Source of the DNA: an uncultured Variovorax sp. | GTDB taxonomy: Bacteria; Pseudomonadota; Gammaproteobacteria; Burkholderiales; Burkholderiaceae_C | Length of the DNA: 6,686 nucleotides | Reading direction: 5' to 3' | NCBI GenBank assembly: GCA_903872875.1 | Contig: CAIQMJ010001061.1 | Location: 1 to 6,686 of the forward strand | Part shown: piece after piece, positions 1 through 5,562 of the stretch | Layout: each line of letters opens with the position of its first letter | Position numbering within the stretch: the first letter of the stretch is position 1 | Notes under the pieces: generated by a model | What the model was told of the DNA's origin: nothing | What the model saw: only the letters and a program-made list of their open reading frames with translations | The model's database searches: none | Position numbers and translations under genes: made by a program

Positions 1-80
1 ATGGCGCCGCTGCGAATGTCCTGGCACAGCTGAATCTTGAACTCCGGCGCGTGGCGCCGGTATGGACCTCTTGATGACAT
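1..80 (-). CDS. IS3-family-like transposase OrfA, N-terminal 26 residues (runs off left edge)
   Basis: Read on the minus strand from an ATG at 80-78, the frame is open to the window edge. It starts MSSRGPYRRHAPEF and continues with KIQLCQDIRSGA. This basic start followed by a helix with LCQDIRSG is what I recall from OrfA proteins of IS3-family elements, which begin with a HTH_Tnp_1 DNA-binding domain; in them this segment would be the first helix. A good Shine-Dalgarno, AGGAGAAG at 91-84, lies 6 bases before the ATG and supports the start. OrfA normally gives the DNA-binding part of an OrfAB transposase made by -1 frameshifting. Only the first 26 codons are visible, so intactness cannot be judged. 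The family call rests on this short match. Confidence 0.6.
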   Translation of the reverse strand, partial: MSSRGPYRRHAPEFKIQLCQDIRSGA

Positions 81-158
81 GACCTTCTCCTGGTTGAAGG
101 CCCGGTCAGCGTATCAGTTCTGATCTCCCCGGTGGTCCAGCTGCAGGGGTTCACTCCA
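1..158 (-). mobile_element. End of an IS3-family-like element (left terminus near 158)
   Basis: The bases upstream of the OrfA-like start read TGGAGTGAACCCCTGCAG on the minus strand, beginning at 158. IS3-family terminal repeats start with TG and often have a TGGA..GA.CCCC pattern some 50-100 bases before orfA, so 158 is the likely outer edge. The other end and any target-site duplication lie outside the window. The boundary is inference. Confidence 0.45.
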
Positions 159-179
159 GGGTGCGATCAATTTCGCGAA

Positions 180-491
180 ATGGATTTGGGTCTCGTTGTG
201 GCGTTTGAACTTGGCGGATCTTTTGGATGGGCCGTGGGAATTTTTTCCTACGTGGCTTGGATAGCGATGATCCGCTTTTTGAACAGCGATGAGATCGCGC
301 GACTGGCGCTGATCCAGAAGCCGTATGCGGCGATGCGCCACACCTATTTCATCGCTCTCCGAAGCTCGGTCTCCCCTGTCGAAGTCAGTGATGCTTTGAG
401 GCGCGCGGAAGATGCCGGGGCGGTCTGGCCGCATGGCCTGCGCGCCGTTCACGAGCGAGCGATACGGAGAAATCGGATCGTCTGGATGTGA
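180..491 (+). CDS. Hypothetical small membrane protein, possibly 5'-truncated by the IS
   Basis: An open frame of 103 codons runs from ATG 180 to TGA 489-491. The product has one strongly hydrophobic stretch at about residues 11-34 (around GWAVGIFSYVAWIAMI), then a polar, Arg-rich C-terminal half. Third codon positions are mostly G or C, as in a real gene of this DNA. No convincing ribosome-binding site precedes ATG 180. The frame stays open leftward through the putative IS edge at 158 to a GTG at 132, so the native 5' end may have been lost to the insertion. I do not recognise the family. The opposite strand is also open but has a less natural composition. Confidence 0.3.
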   Translation: MDLGLVVAFELGGSFGWAVGIFSYVAWIAMIRFLNSDEIARLALIQKPYAAMRHTYFIALRSSVSPVEVSDALRRAEDAGAVWPHGLRAVHERAIRRNRIVWM

Positions 492-573
492 GCGCGACAC
501 TTCGAAGGTTTAGGTATGAGCGAATCCTGCGTACATTCCCTTTTTCGTAATGACTCACTGTCTGGACGCTTTG

Positions 574-924
574 CTATTCACCCACGTTGTTCTTCGCCTG
601 TAGCGCCTGCAATACCCACTTCTCTTTTTTCGACATCTCGCGCGGTCCGCCGATCTCAGCCATGTATCGGGAAAACGAAGCGCTGCCGGCAAACTTCCGT
701 GATGCCGCATGTCGGCTAGGAGTGTTGACCGAGTTGACCAAATTCACGAACTCGGGCGATGCAATTAGCTCGTCGGCAGCCTTCATCGCCGAAGTCTTTC
801 CCGGCTTGACAGCACTTTGCAAGAAGCTGGCAAGGCCTGGCGCTCCGGCCGCGGTGCCAACGACCTCTGAGACTAAGCCGTTCATGCCGCGGCGTCTCAC
901 CTCTTCAAACACTCTCGCCATCAT
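574..924 (-). CDS. Hypothetical protein, probably the C-terminal remnant of a larger one
   Basis: The frame has 116 codons from ATG 924 to TAG 576-574. It is mainly helical and Ala/Gly/Lys-rich: a helix MARVFEEVRRRG, a Gly/Ala-rich segment GTAAGAPGLASFLQ, then KAADELIASPEFVNLVNSV and a basic tail with EKWVLQALQ. The frame stays coding-like upstream of the ATG (ALEAADG precedes it) until a stop about 39 bases further up, and no ribosome-binding site fits ATG 924. The simplest reading is that the 5' part of a longer gene was lost at a breakpoint near 950-965. The texture recalls C-terminal parts of very large phage or mobile-element proteins, but this is an impression and no family is assigned. 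Codon use is less GC-rich than in the xse operon. Confidence 0.45.
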   Translation of the reverse strand: MMARVFEEVRRRGMNGLVSEVVGTAAGAPGLASFLQSAVKPGKTSAMKAADELIASPEFVNLVNSVNTPSRHAASRKFAGSASFSRYMAEIGGPREMSKKEKWVLQALQAKNNVGE

Positions 925-1048
925 CCCATCGGCGGCTTCTAGCGCGCGGGGAGCAACGCGCCGTCATGTTGAGATGGCCCCCAGGTCATTCACCCCCCCG
1001 CAGTGGCTTCAGGGGCACACCGACCGCGATGCCCGGCACCCCGTTTTA

Positions 1049-1186
1049 ATGACCCGCTCAAGGAGAGCGCGAGCGCACTTCTTCATCGACAGCGTGGCGG
1101 ACCTGCCGCGCGTCATCCAGGAGATCGAGGCGATCTGCGATGACCCTTCAGGGGTCATCCCTAGAAAGGGATGTCGTCGTCCATGA
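1049..1186 (+). CDS. Short unidentified ORF or gene remnant convergent with the xseB-like gene
   Basis: The frame has 45 codons from ATG 1049 to TGA 1184-1186. From about 1070 to 1140 nearly every codon ends in G or C, and the product (HFFIDSVADLPRVIQEIEA) looks like an amphipathic helix from a real protein. The last 15 codons overlap the 3' end of the convergent xseB-like gene and lose that codon bias, so they may be read-through. No ribosome-binding site precedes the ATG. It may be the tail of a gene whose 5' part was deleted, or a small real gene; the function is unknown. Confidence 0.3.
   Translation: MTRSRRARAHFFIDSVADLPRVIQEIEAICDDPSGVIPRKGCRRP
1139..1159. terminator. Perfect 8-bp stem-loop just after the xseB-like stop
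   Basis: The arms GATGACCC and GGGTCATC flank a 5-base loop. The hairpin starts two bases past the TAG of the minus-strand xseB-like gene. No T-run follows on either strand, so intrinsic termination is unproven; it could instead protect the 3' end of the xse transcript. Confidence 0.4.
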
Positions 1187-1492
1187 TGTCGTCGCCCGGC
1201 GGAGGTGCCGGTGCGCGGGACGCGCGCGCCGTGGCCGCCGCGGACCGGCGCGGCACCTCGGCATCCGGACCGGCGGATACCGCCGCAGGCGGCGGTTGCT
1301 GCGCATCCACGCCGTCCAATGCCGCCTTGAGCGCGACTTCGACCGCATCGATGCGCGCCTTGCAGACACGGTAGGCCTCGACGGACTCGGTGACGATGTT
1401 CAGCAGATCGTCGTATCGGGTTCACGCTGGTCGCGCAGGGGCTCTGCGTGGCGCTGCAGCACGCCGTAGGCGTCGCGAAAGCTAGTGGTCAT
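1161..1492 (-). pseudogene. xseB: XseB-like exonuclease VII small subunit with SSB-type C-terminal tip, frameshifted by one missing base
   Basis: The gene starts at ATG 1492, 35 bases after the xseA stop, and reads MTTSFRDAYGVLQRHAE for 26 codons before a lost base near 1412-1415 leads to an early stop at 1402-1400. Restoring one base gives a 110-residue protein ending at TAG 1163-1161. Residues 4-60 match the XseB pattern: a helix starting SF, then DLLNIVTESVEAYRVCKARI, then DAVEVALKAAL. In known systems several XseB copies bind the coiled coil of XseA to form ExoVII, which degrades single-stranded DNA. Residues 65-100 are a Pro/Ala-rich, probably disordered linker. The last residues are DDIMDDDIPF, very close to the E. 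coli SSB end MDFDDDIPF that recruits many repair and replication proteins. Ordinary XseB lacks such a tail as far as I know. The subunit call is from pattern and position; the tail is seen directly. Confidence 0.7.
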
Positions 1493-1527
1493 TCTTCGGT
1501 CTTCTTCTGGAGAGGCCGCGACGGTAC

Positions 1528-3230
1528 TTAGGCCGTGCCGTCCCGGAACTGGAGATGGACGTGGCCCGCGGCGGGCATTTCCTGGCGTGATGTGATGGGC
1601 CGGCCCGCTTCTGAGCGCACGATCACGAAGCCGCGTGCCAGGGTCTGCTCGGGCCCCTGCCCCGTCACCTCCCGCACCAGCGCCTGAGAAAGGGTCCGGG
1701 CCTGCTGGACGGCCCCTGCGCACGCTCGGCGACGCGTTGGAGTTCCAGCGCCGCACCCTGACGCGCCTGGCGGGCGCCGGCGGCAGCGCCTTCGGTCACG
1801 CTGTTGTAGACGACCTGGGCATCCGATCGGGCGCGGTTCGTGTGCGCCATGGCATCGGTACGGATATCGGCCATCAACGCCGGCACCGACTGCCTCGCGG
1901 CGGCGACCTGCCGTGTCGCCTCGGCCTTCACCAAGTTCAGCAGGACCGCATGGTCGCGCGAGGCCGCGTGCACCGCGTGCATGGCGCCGGTCGCGATCGC
2001 GTGGAAACCGTCGGTGCTGTCCTGCCGTGCGCGTGCCAGGTGGGTGCGGGCATCGCCGCGGATCCGCGCGTCCCAGCGCTCCGCATCCGCGCGGACCTTG
2101 TGGATCAACTGCACACTGGACGCCGAGACCGTGTCCCACGCGGCCCGCGCTTCGCGCGCGCGACGCAGGATCTGCTGCTCGATGCCGGCAATCACCTTGC
2201 TGGGCGTGTCGTAGCGCGTGTGGGCCACTTCGTCGGGAATGGTGCCGTCGCGTTCGTGTCCGATCCCGGTGAGCACCGGAATCTCGAGGTCACAGATGAA
2301 GCGAGCCAACGCGTAGTCATTCAGCCACGCGAGGTCGTTGACCGCGCCGCCACCACGGATGATCGCGACGGCATCGGGTGGCCGCTCACTGAAGCCTGCG
2401 CGCAGGCCGGCTGTCGCCGCTGCAATGATCTCCAGCGCCGCGCCCTCCCCTTGAAAGCGGCTGTGCGCATAGGCGAACTCGCAGATGCCGAAGCGCGCGA
2501 GTCGATCGGCCTCCTTCCGGAAATCGCCCAGGCCGGCGGCCTCCGCAGGCGCCACGACCAGCACATGCCGGTAATCCCATGGCGCGGCGAGCTGGCGGTT
2601 GCGCTCGAACACGCCCTCGCGCTGCAGGCGGGCGCGGATCTCCTTCTTGCGCGCCTCGAGATCGCCGAGCGTGTATTCAGAGTCGATGGCATCGAGCTCG
2701 AGGCTGAAGCCGTACTGCGCCTTGAAAACCGGCCGGGCGCGCACCAGCAACTTGATGCCGGCACCGATCACTGCACCGGTCGCTTCCTCGAACTGCGGAA
2801 GGATGCGCGCCGCCGTGCTCGCCCAGATCAGGGCTCTGGCCTTGGCGACCGGCTGGCCCTGGGCATCTCGCTCGGAAAGTTCGAGGTACACGTGGCCGTT
2901 GTGCGTGCGGGCTTCCACCACCTCGACCAGTGTCCAGACGCCGGCGGCGAAGGCCTGGGCAATGGCGGCGCCGACACCATCGAGAAGACGGGACAACGAA
3001 ATGCCCTTCTTGGCATCGAGCGCCACCGCACCGTGCCGATCCGTGTCCTCGATGCCCGTGCGCGCCGGCAGCGCGACCGCAGGCAGCCCCGCCGGCAGCC
3101 AGGCGCCGAAAGCGGCCAGATCGGTTCCGGCCTCCACGTACCAGCGTTTGACGGTGCCGTCGAAGCATGCGCCGAGCGCTTTGGCGGCATCCTTGGACCG
3201 GTAGGGGACGTCGAGGTATTGGCGGGACAT
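1528..3230 (-). pseudogene. xseA: DUF5710-XseA fusion: mobile-type exonuclease VII large subunit, one base missing near the 3' end
   Basis: From ATG 3230 the open frame gives 521 residues and ends at 1665. Restoring one base in the C-run at 1713-1716 (GGGG on the coding strand) instead continues into a proper XseA C-terminus (TLARGFVIVRSEAGRPITS) to TAA 1530-1528, 567 residues in all against 456 in E. coli. Residues 4-46 (YLDVPYRSKDAAKALGA ... RWYV) are a DUF5710-like domain common in plasmid and integrative-element proteins. Residues 78-185 fit the XseA OB fold. The catalytic domain follows, with D236 (LGDF), R292 (IIRGGG), H325 and D328 (GHERDGT), which align with E. coli D155, R205, H238 and D241. 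A long Ala/Arg-rich helical region from about 350 to 500 should be the XseB-binding coiled coil. ExoVII cuts single-stranded DNA from both ends. The start lacks a strong ribosome-binding site. Without the last 61 residues the enzyme is probably impaired, unless the shift is a sequencing error or programmed. Confidence 0.88.
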
Positions 3231-3275
3231 GGTGTGATGGCCGGCACGCGGGGCACCAGATTGCGGAAGATTTTC

Positions 3276-3395
3276 TCATGGGGGCCAGCCCGGCTGCCGC
3301 GTGTGGGGGCGCAGATTTTCACGGCCGAAAGGGTGCAGCGCATCAGCAATGCAGTATTCGGAAGCCACGGCGACCATCGTCGCGTCGCTCAACAT
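3276..3395 (-). CDS. Small unidentified ORF just upstream of xseA
   Basis: The frame has 39 codons from ATG 3395 to TGA 3278-3276, and could begin at a TTG at 3458 (60 codons). The product contains DATMVAVASEYCIADALHPF and ends RPHTRQPGWPP; its codons end mostly in G or C. It is in the same reading frame as xseA and its stop lies 45 bases before the xseA ATG, so the two are probably cotranscribed. It could be a small accessory protein or the tail of a gene broken further upstream. I do not recognise it. A plus-strand frame over the same bases is also open, so the strand is not certain. Confidence 0.35.
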   Translation of the reverse strand: MLSDATMVAVASEYCIADALHPFGRENLRPHTRQPGWPP

Positions 3396-3670
3396 CCGCC
3401 TGCGCGAATGCGCAAGCGCTACGGCAGCCTCGGCCCTGAGCCGCCCTCCTACGGCCAAGGGCCACGCTCAAGCTTTGGTTGCGTTGAGCCCGTCACAGGA
3501 GGGAATGGTGCCTAACCTCAAGCGTTCGTCGATGTGCTCCGCTTCGGTTCAGCGCTCCTTCCGGCGAGGCCTTCGTCGCCTCGATGTGGACGCAGAAGCG
3601 GCTAGCATCTGGAGGCCATTGCTCCTGAGTTTGCTCATGCAGGCGGCGACTTTGAGCGCAAAGCAGTAGT
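3396..3670. other. No confident gene between the xse operon and the Xre-RES operon
   Basis: Both strands have short open frames here (for example plus through 3669 and minus 3708-3493), but none has a ribosome-binding site, a recognisable motif or consistent codon bias. The stretch presumably contains the promoter of the leftward xse operon, though I could not pick out convincing -35/-10 boxes. Confidence 0.4.
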
Positions 3671-3699
3671 TTGTCATGCGGCCCCTTTGGGGCGATAAT
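3671..3699 (+). promoter_or_regulatory. Sigma-70 promoter of the Xre-RES operon
   Basis: TTGTCA (3671-3676) and GATAAT (3694-3699) are separated by 17 bases; each differs from consensus at one position. The predicted transcript starts near 3706, about 15 bases before ATG 3721. This rules out the alternative upstream ATG at 3676, which lies inside the promoter. Confidence 0.75.
3681..3693. promoter_or_regulatory. Candidate operator: inverted repeat in the promoter spacer
   Basis: GCCCC-TTT-GGGGC is a perfect 5-bp inverted repeat between the -35 and -10 boxes of the Xre-RES promoter. It is a plausible binding site for the Xre antitoxin, since such antitoxins repress their own operons, but it is short and GC-rich. 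Confidence 0.35.
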
Positions 3700-3701
3700 A
3701 G

Positions 3702-3716
3702 TGCACAAAAGGTGCA
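3702..3716. promoter_or_regulatory. Candidate operator: TGCAC/GTGCA inverted repeat over the transcription start and RBS
   Basis: TGCAC-AAAAG-GTGCA lies just after the -10 box and spans the predicted transcription start and the Shine-Dalgarno (AAAAGGTG). Bound antitoxin here would block initiation. This is inference from position and symmetry. Confidence 0.4.
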
Positions 3717-3720
3717 GATC

Positions 3721-4140
3721 ATGCTTTCAACTTTCGTTCCAGCCCCTCAGGCGTCAGCTGCAGTCGACCTACCGCGCGCATTCGATATCGCCCAACAACT
3801 TCGCGAAGATGTGGGCGGTCGAGCAATCCTCTCTCCAACCAAGTTCATCGACATGATGGGCTTGGATGTAGGCACCTTTGCTCGACTGGCCCACGTTCAC
3901 CGCAACACGGTGACACGGGCCCCCGGCGCGACAAGCGTTCAGCATCACATTCGACTGAACGTCCGAGTTCTCGCCGCTGCGCTCGCGGTCTCAGGAGATA
4001 TCAAGGCCGCCATATATTGGTACCAGAACGAGCCCCTGGCACCGTTCGAGTACAAGACTGCCGAGTCGCTTGTGGCGGAGGGGCGAAGCGACGATGTGGT
4101 CGGCCTGCTTGAGTCATACCAGGCCGGATTTGCTGGATGA
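3721..4140 (+). CDS. xre: Xre/MbcA/ParS-family antitoxin of an Xre-RES pair
   Basis: The 139-residue product has a helix-turn-helix-like N-terminal part at about residues 20-66 (SPTKFIDMMGLDVGTFARLA then HVHRNTVTR) and a C-terminal MbcA/ParS-type toxin-binding domain (formerly DUF2384) at about 78-139. Its signature is clear: AIYWYQNEPLAPFEYKTAES, then LVAEGRSDDVVGLLESYQAG. In this family the C-terminal domain binds the RES toxin and blocks its NAD+ pocket, and the HTH represses the operon. The start at 3721 is supported by AAAAGGTG 7-8 bases upstream and by the promoter just before it. The stop overlaps the toxin start as ATGA at 4137-4140, so the genes are translationally coupled. The gene looks intact. 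Confidence 0.9.
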   Translation: MLSTFVPAPQASAAVDLPRAFDIAQQLREDVGGRAILSPTKFIDMMGLDVGTFARLAHVHRNTVTRAPGATSVQHHIRLNVRVLAAALAVSGDIKAAIYWYQNEPLAPFEYKTAESLVAEGRSDDVVGLLESYQAGFAG

Positions 4141-4655
4141 TTCTGCGCCCTCTCAGTCTGGCGGCGTTATATCGCGTGCACAGTCCCAGATGGGCGTATC
4201 TACCGACGAGCGGCGCAGGCGCTGCAAGCCAAGGAGGCCGTCTGAACCGTAAGGGCGTCGATGCTTTGTACCTCTCATTCGAAGTAGAGACCGCTTTGGC
4301 GGAATACAAGCAAACCAGTTCTCTGCTTGCGCCTGGAACAATCGCAACCTACCAAGTGGAACTGTCTCAGATCGTCGATTTCTCCGGCGGCTATGACACA
4401 TCTTGGGATCCGCTCTGGGAAGAGTTTGGCTGTGACTGGAGGCGCCTGGTCTTCCACGACAAGATCGAGCCGCCCACGTGGGTACTTTCGGACCTGGTTC
4501 AAACTGCAGGTGCAAAAGGAATTCTCTTCCCTTCTCTTGCGAATTCTGGAGGTCATAACCTGGTCGTCTTCAATGGGATGTTGGAGCGGAGTGACCGGCT
4601 TACTGTCTACGATCCGACGGGTGCATTACCAATGGACCAGTCCTCCTGGAGGTGA
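4137..4655 (+). CDS. res: RES-domain toxin (NAD+-degrading) of an Xre-RES pair
   Basis: The 172-residue product carries the RES fold from end to end. R13 lies in LYRVHSPRWA, followed by GGRLNRKG and ALYLSFEVETALAE with E51 as the likely conserved glutamate; S133 lies in ILFPSLANSGGHNLVVF. These Arg, Glu and Ser give the family its name. Characterised members (MbcT, ParT and Xre-RES toxins) use NAD+ as substrate, depleting it or ADP-ribosylating a target. The length is usual for short RES toxins and no defect is seen. It begins inside the antitoxin stop (ATGA) and depends on that gene's promoter. Whether this one is an NAD+ phosphorylase, glycohydrolase or transferase cannot be told from sequence. 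Confidence 0.9.
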   Translation: MILRPLSLAALYRVHSPRWAYLPTSGAGAASQGGRLNRKGVDALYLSFEVETALAEYKQTSSLLAPGTIATYQVELSQIVDFSGGYDTSWDPLWEEFGCDWRRLVFHDKIEPPTWVLSDLVQTAGAKGILFPSLANSGGHNLVVFNGMLERSDRLTVYDPTGALPMDQSSWR

Positions 4656-4657
4656 CC

Positions 4658-4948
4658 TTAGACGCCGCTCGCCGACATGGGTGAGGCGTCAGCACCCTGC
4701 ATGGCAGCGTCGAGCCACCGCTCGTACCCGCTCAGGATGGCGAAGTATGGCTGCGCGCGCCGGCTGCATCGAGGCCGTTCCTCCAGGCCAGCAACGCAGC
4801 CAACGTGGCTAGGCCACGGCGTAGCGAAGTCGATGCGCTCCTGACCGGCATTCTGGGCTCTCCACCGGTTTGAGCAAGTACGCGCGAGGCCTCTTGGCCG
4901 GCATCGAGCAGTTGGTCGATCGCGCCTACGCCGACGCGCGGACAACAT
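4658..4948 (-). pseudogene. Frameshifted remnant of an unidentified minus-strand gene
   Basis: The end of the frame, at about 4760-4658, is strongly coding-like: AQPYFAILSGYERWLDAAMQ followed by GADASPMSASGV and a TAA. Upstream, coding-like peptides occur in two alternating frames: LATLAALLAWRNGLDAAGAR around 4765-4825, and AIDQLLDAGQEASRVLAQTG around 4870-4930. No single frame joins them, so the gene looks broken by small indels; a lost base near 4760 would join the last two pieces. The encoded protein was helical and about 100 residues or more. I do not recognise the family. It lies convergent with the RES toxin gene. Confidence 0.4.
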
Positions 4949-5005
4949 ACGGCGGAGCTATTGAGAAACGAAACCGGAGTTCACACCGAACTTGCGCTCT
5001 TGGCG

Positions 5006-5137
5006 GCGGATTCAACCGGTCGATGCAACACACTGAAAACTGCATGAGCAGAAGGAGTGTTGCAGATGAAGTACCAACGCGAACCTACTACACGGACGCC
5101 CAGAAGGCATTGATGTGGGAGCGATGGAAGCAAGGCT
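5006..5137 (+). mobile_element. IS30-family element, left-end fragment
   Basis: The stretch from about GGATTCAACCGGTCGATGCA (5008-5027) matches the general look of IS30-family ends (compare GATTCAATTGGTCAACGCAA in IS30), followed by a short leader and the transposase start. The fragment stops at about 5137, where the coding sequence turns abruptly into bases next to vapC. The right end of the IS is absent, so this is a relic. Exact edges are estimates. Confidence 0.6.
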
Positions 5138-5139
5138 GA
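5066..5139 (+). pseudogene. IS30-family transposase, first ~24 codons only, one base missing
   Basis: ATG 5066 follows AAGGAG with 8 bases between, a good ribosome-binding site, and starts MKYQRE. One missing base between about 5075 and 5086 puts it out of frame with TYYTDAQKALMWERWKQG, which matches the N-terminal HTH start I know for IS30-family transposases. The frame ends at a TGA right after WKQG (5137-5139), where the original sequence has been cut. Over 300 residues, including the DDE catalytic core, are missing, so it is not functional. Confidence 0.6.
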
Positions 5140-5151
5140 GGGTGCCGTCAT

Positions 5152-5562
5152 TCACTGGCTGGCGCTGACCCAATTCTCCATTTCCAGTGCAGGAACGCGC
5201 GCGAATTCCGACACGTTGTTCGTTACCAGTACCAGCCCTTCGCTGCGTGCGTGACCAGCGATGTGGAGGTCGTTTACGCCAATGGGCTGACCTTGTTTTT
5301 CCAGGGCGGCGCGGATAGCTCCGTAGTGCTGTGCGGCCCTCATGCCATAGGCCAGCACGTCAAGGCGACTGCAGAAGTCTTCAATGGCGGCCAGATTCTC
5401 GCTGACGCGGGTGCTTTTCTCTGCACCGTGCAGAAGTTCAGCCAGGGTAATAGAGGAAATCGCCATGCGACTGGCATTCGCGTTGAAGATGGACAACACC
5501 TCGATGGGTCGTCGTTTCAGCACATAGATGACGATGTTGGTGTCCAGCAGGTAACGCAGCAT
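5152..5562 (-). CDS. vapC: VapC-type PIN-domain toxin ribonuclease
   Basis: The 136-residue product is a complete PIN domain. D7 lies in LLDTNIVIYVLKRRP, E42 in ITLAELLHGAEKS and D98 in GVNDLHIAGHAR, forming the acidic Mg2+ site, with VTNN at 113-116 and EFARVPALEMENW at the end. VapC toxins are endoribonucleases; many cut initiator tRNA or the sarcin-ricin loop, but the target cannot be read from the sequence. The start overlaps the vapB stop by one base (TGATG at 5564-5560), typical of coupled vapBC. No truncation is seen. The stop is only about 15 bases from the cut IS30 fragment, so the IS relic did not reach into the gene. Confidence 0.93.
   Translation of the reverse strand: MLRYLLDTNIVIYVLKRRPIEVLSIFNANASRMAISSITLAELLHGAEKSTRVSENLAAIEDFCSRLDVLAYGMRAAQHYGAIRAALEKQGQPIGVNDLHIAGHARSEGLVLVTNNVSEFARVPALEMENWVSASQ

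Noticed and set aside
114..500. A 128-codon minus-strand frame near the left edge.
   Set aside because: Its composition is Arg/His/Asp-rich without pattern and it crosses the probable IS boundary; the plus frame is the more natural one, though also weak.
1635..3515. A 626-codon open frame on the plus strand opposite xseA.
   Set aside because: It is the mirror of a GC-rich gene. Its product is an Arg/Gly/His-rich sequence without domains, whereas the minus strand carries clear XseA motifs.
3493..3708. A 71-codon minus frame between the two operons.
   Set aside because: It starts inside the Xre-RES promoter, has no ribosome-binding site and no recognisable domain.
3676..3720. Alternative upstream start for the Xre antitoxin (adds 15 residues).
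   Set aside because: The ATG overlaps the -35 box and would precede the predicted transcription start. The start at 3721 has its own ribosome-binding site.
4661..4690. GACGCC/GGCGTC inverted repeat just after the RES toxin stop as a terminator.
   Set aside because: The stem is only 6 bp with an 18-base loop, imperfect inside, and no T-run follows; it also lies in the coding-like tail of the minus-strand remnant.
4870..5139. An 89-codon plus frame running into the IS30 transposase start.
   Set aside because: It is composite: only the last 20 or so codons are transposase, reached through the IS end and an out-of-frame leader.
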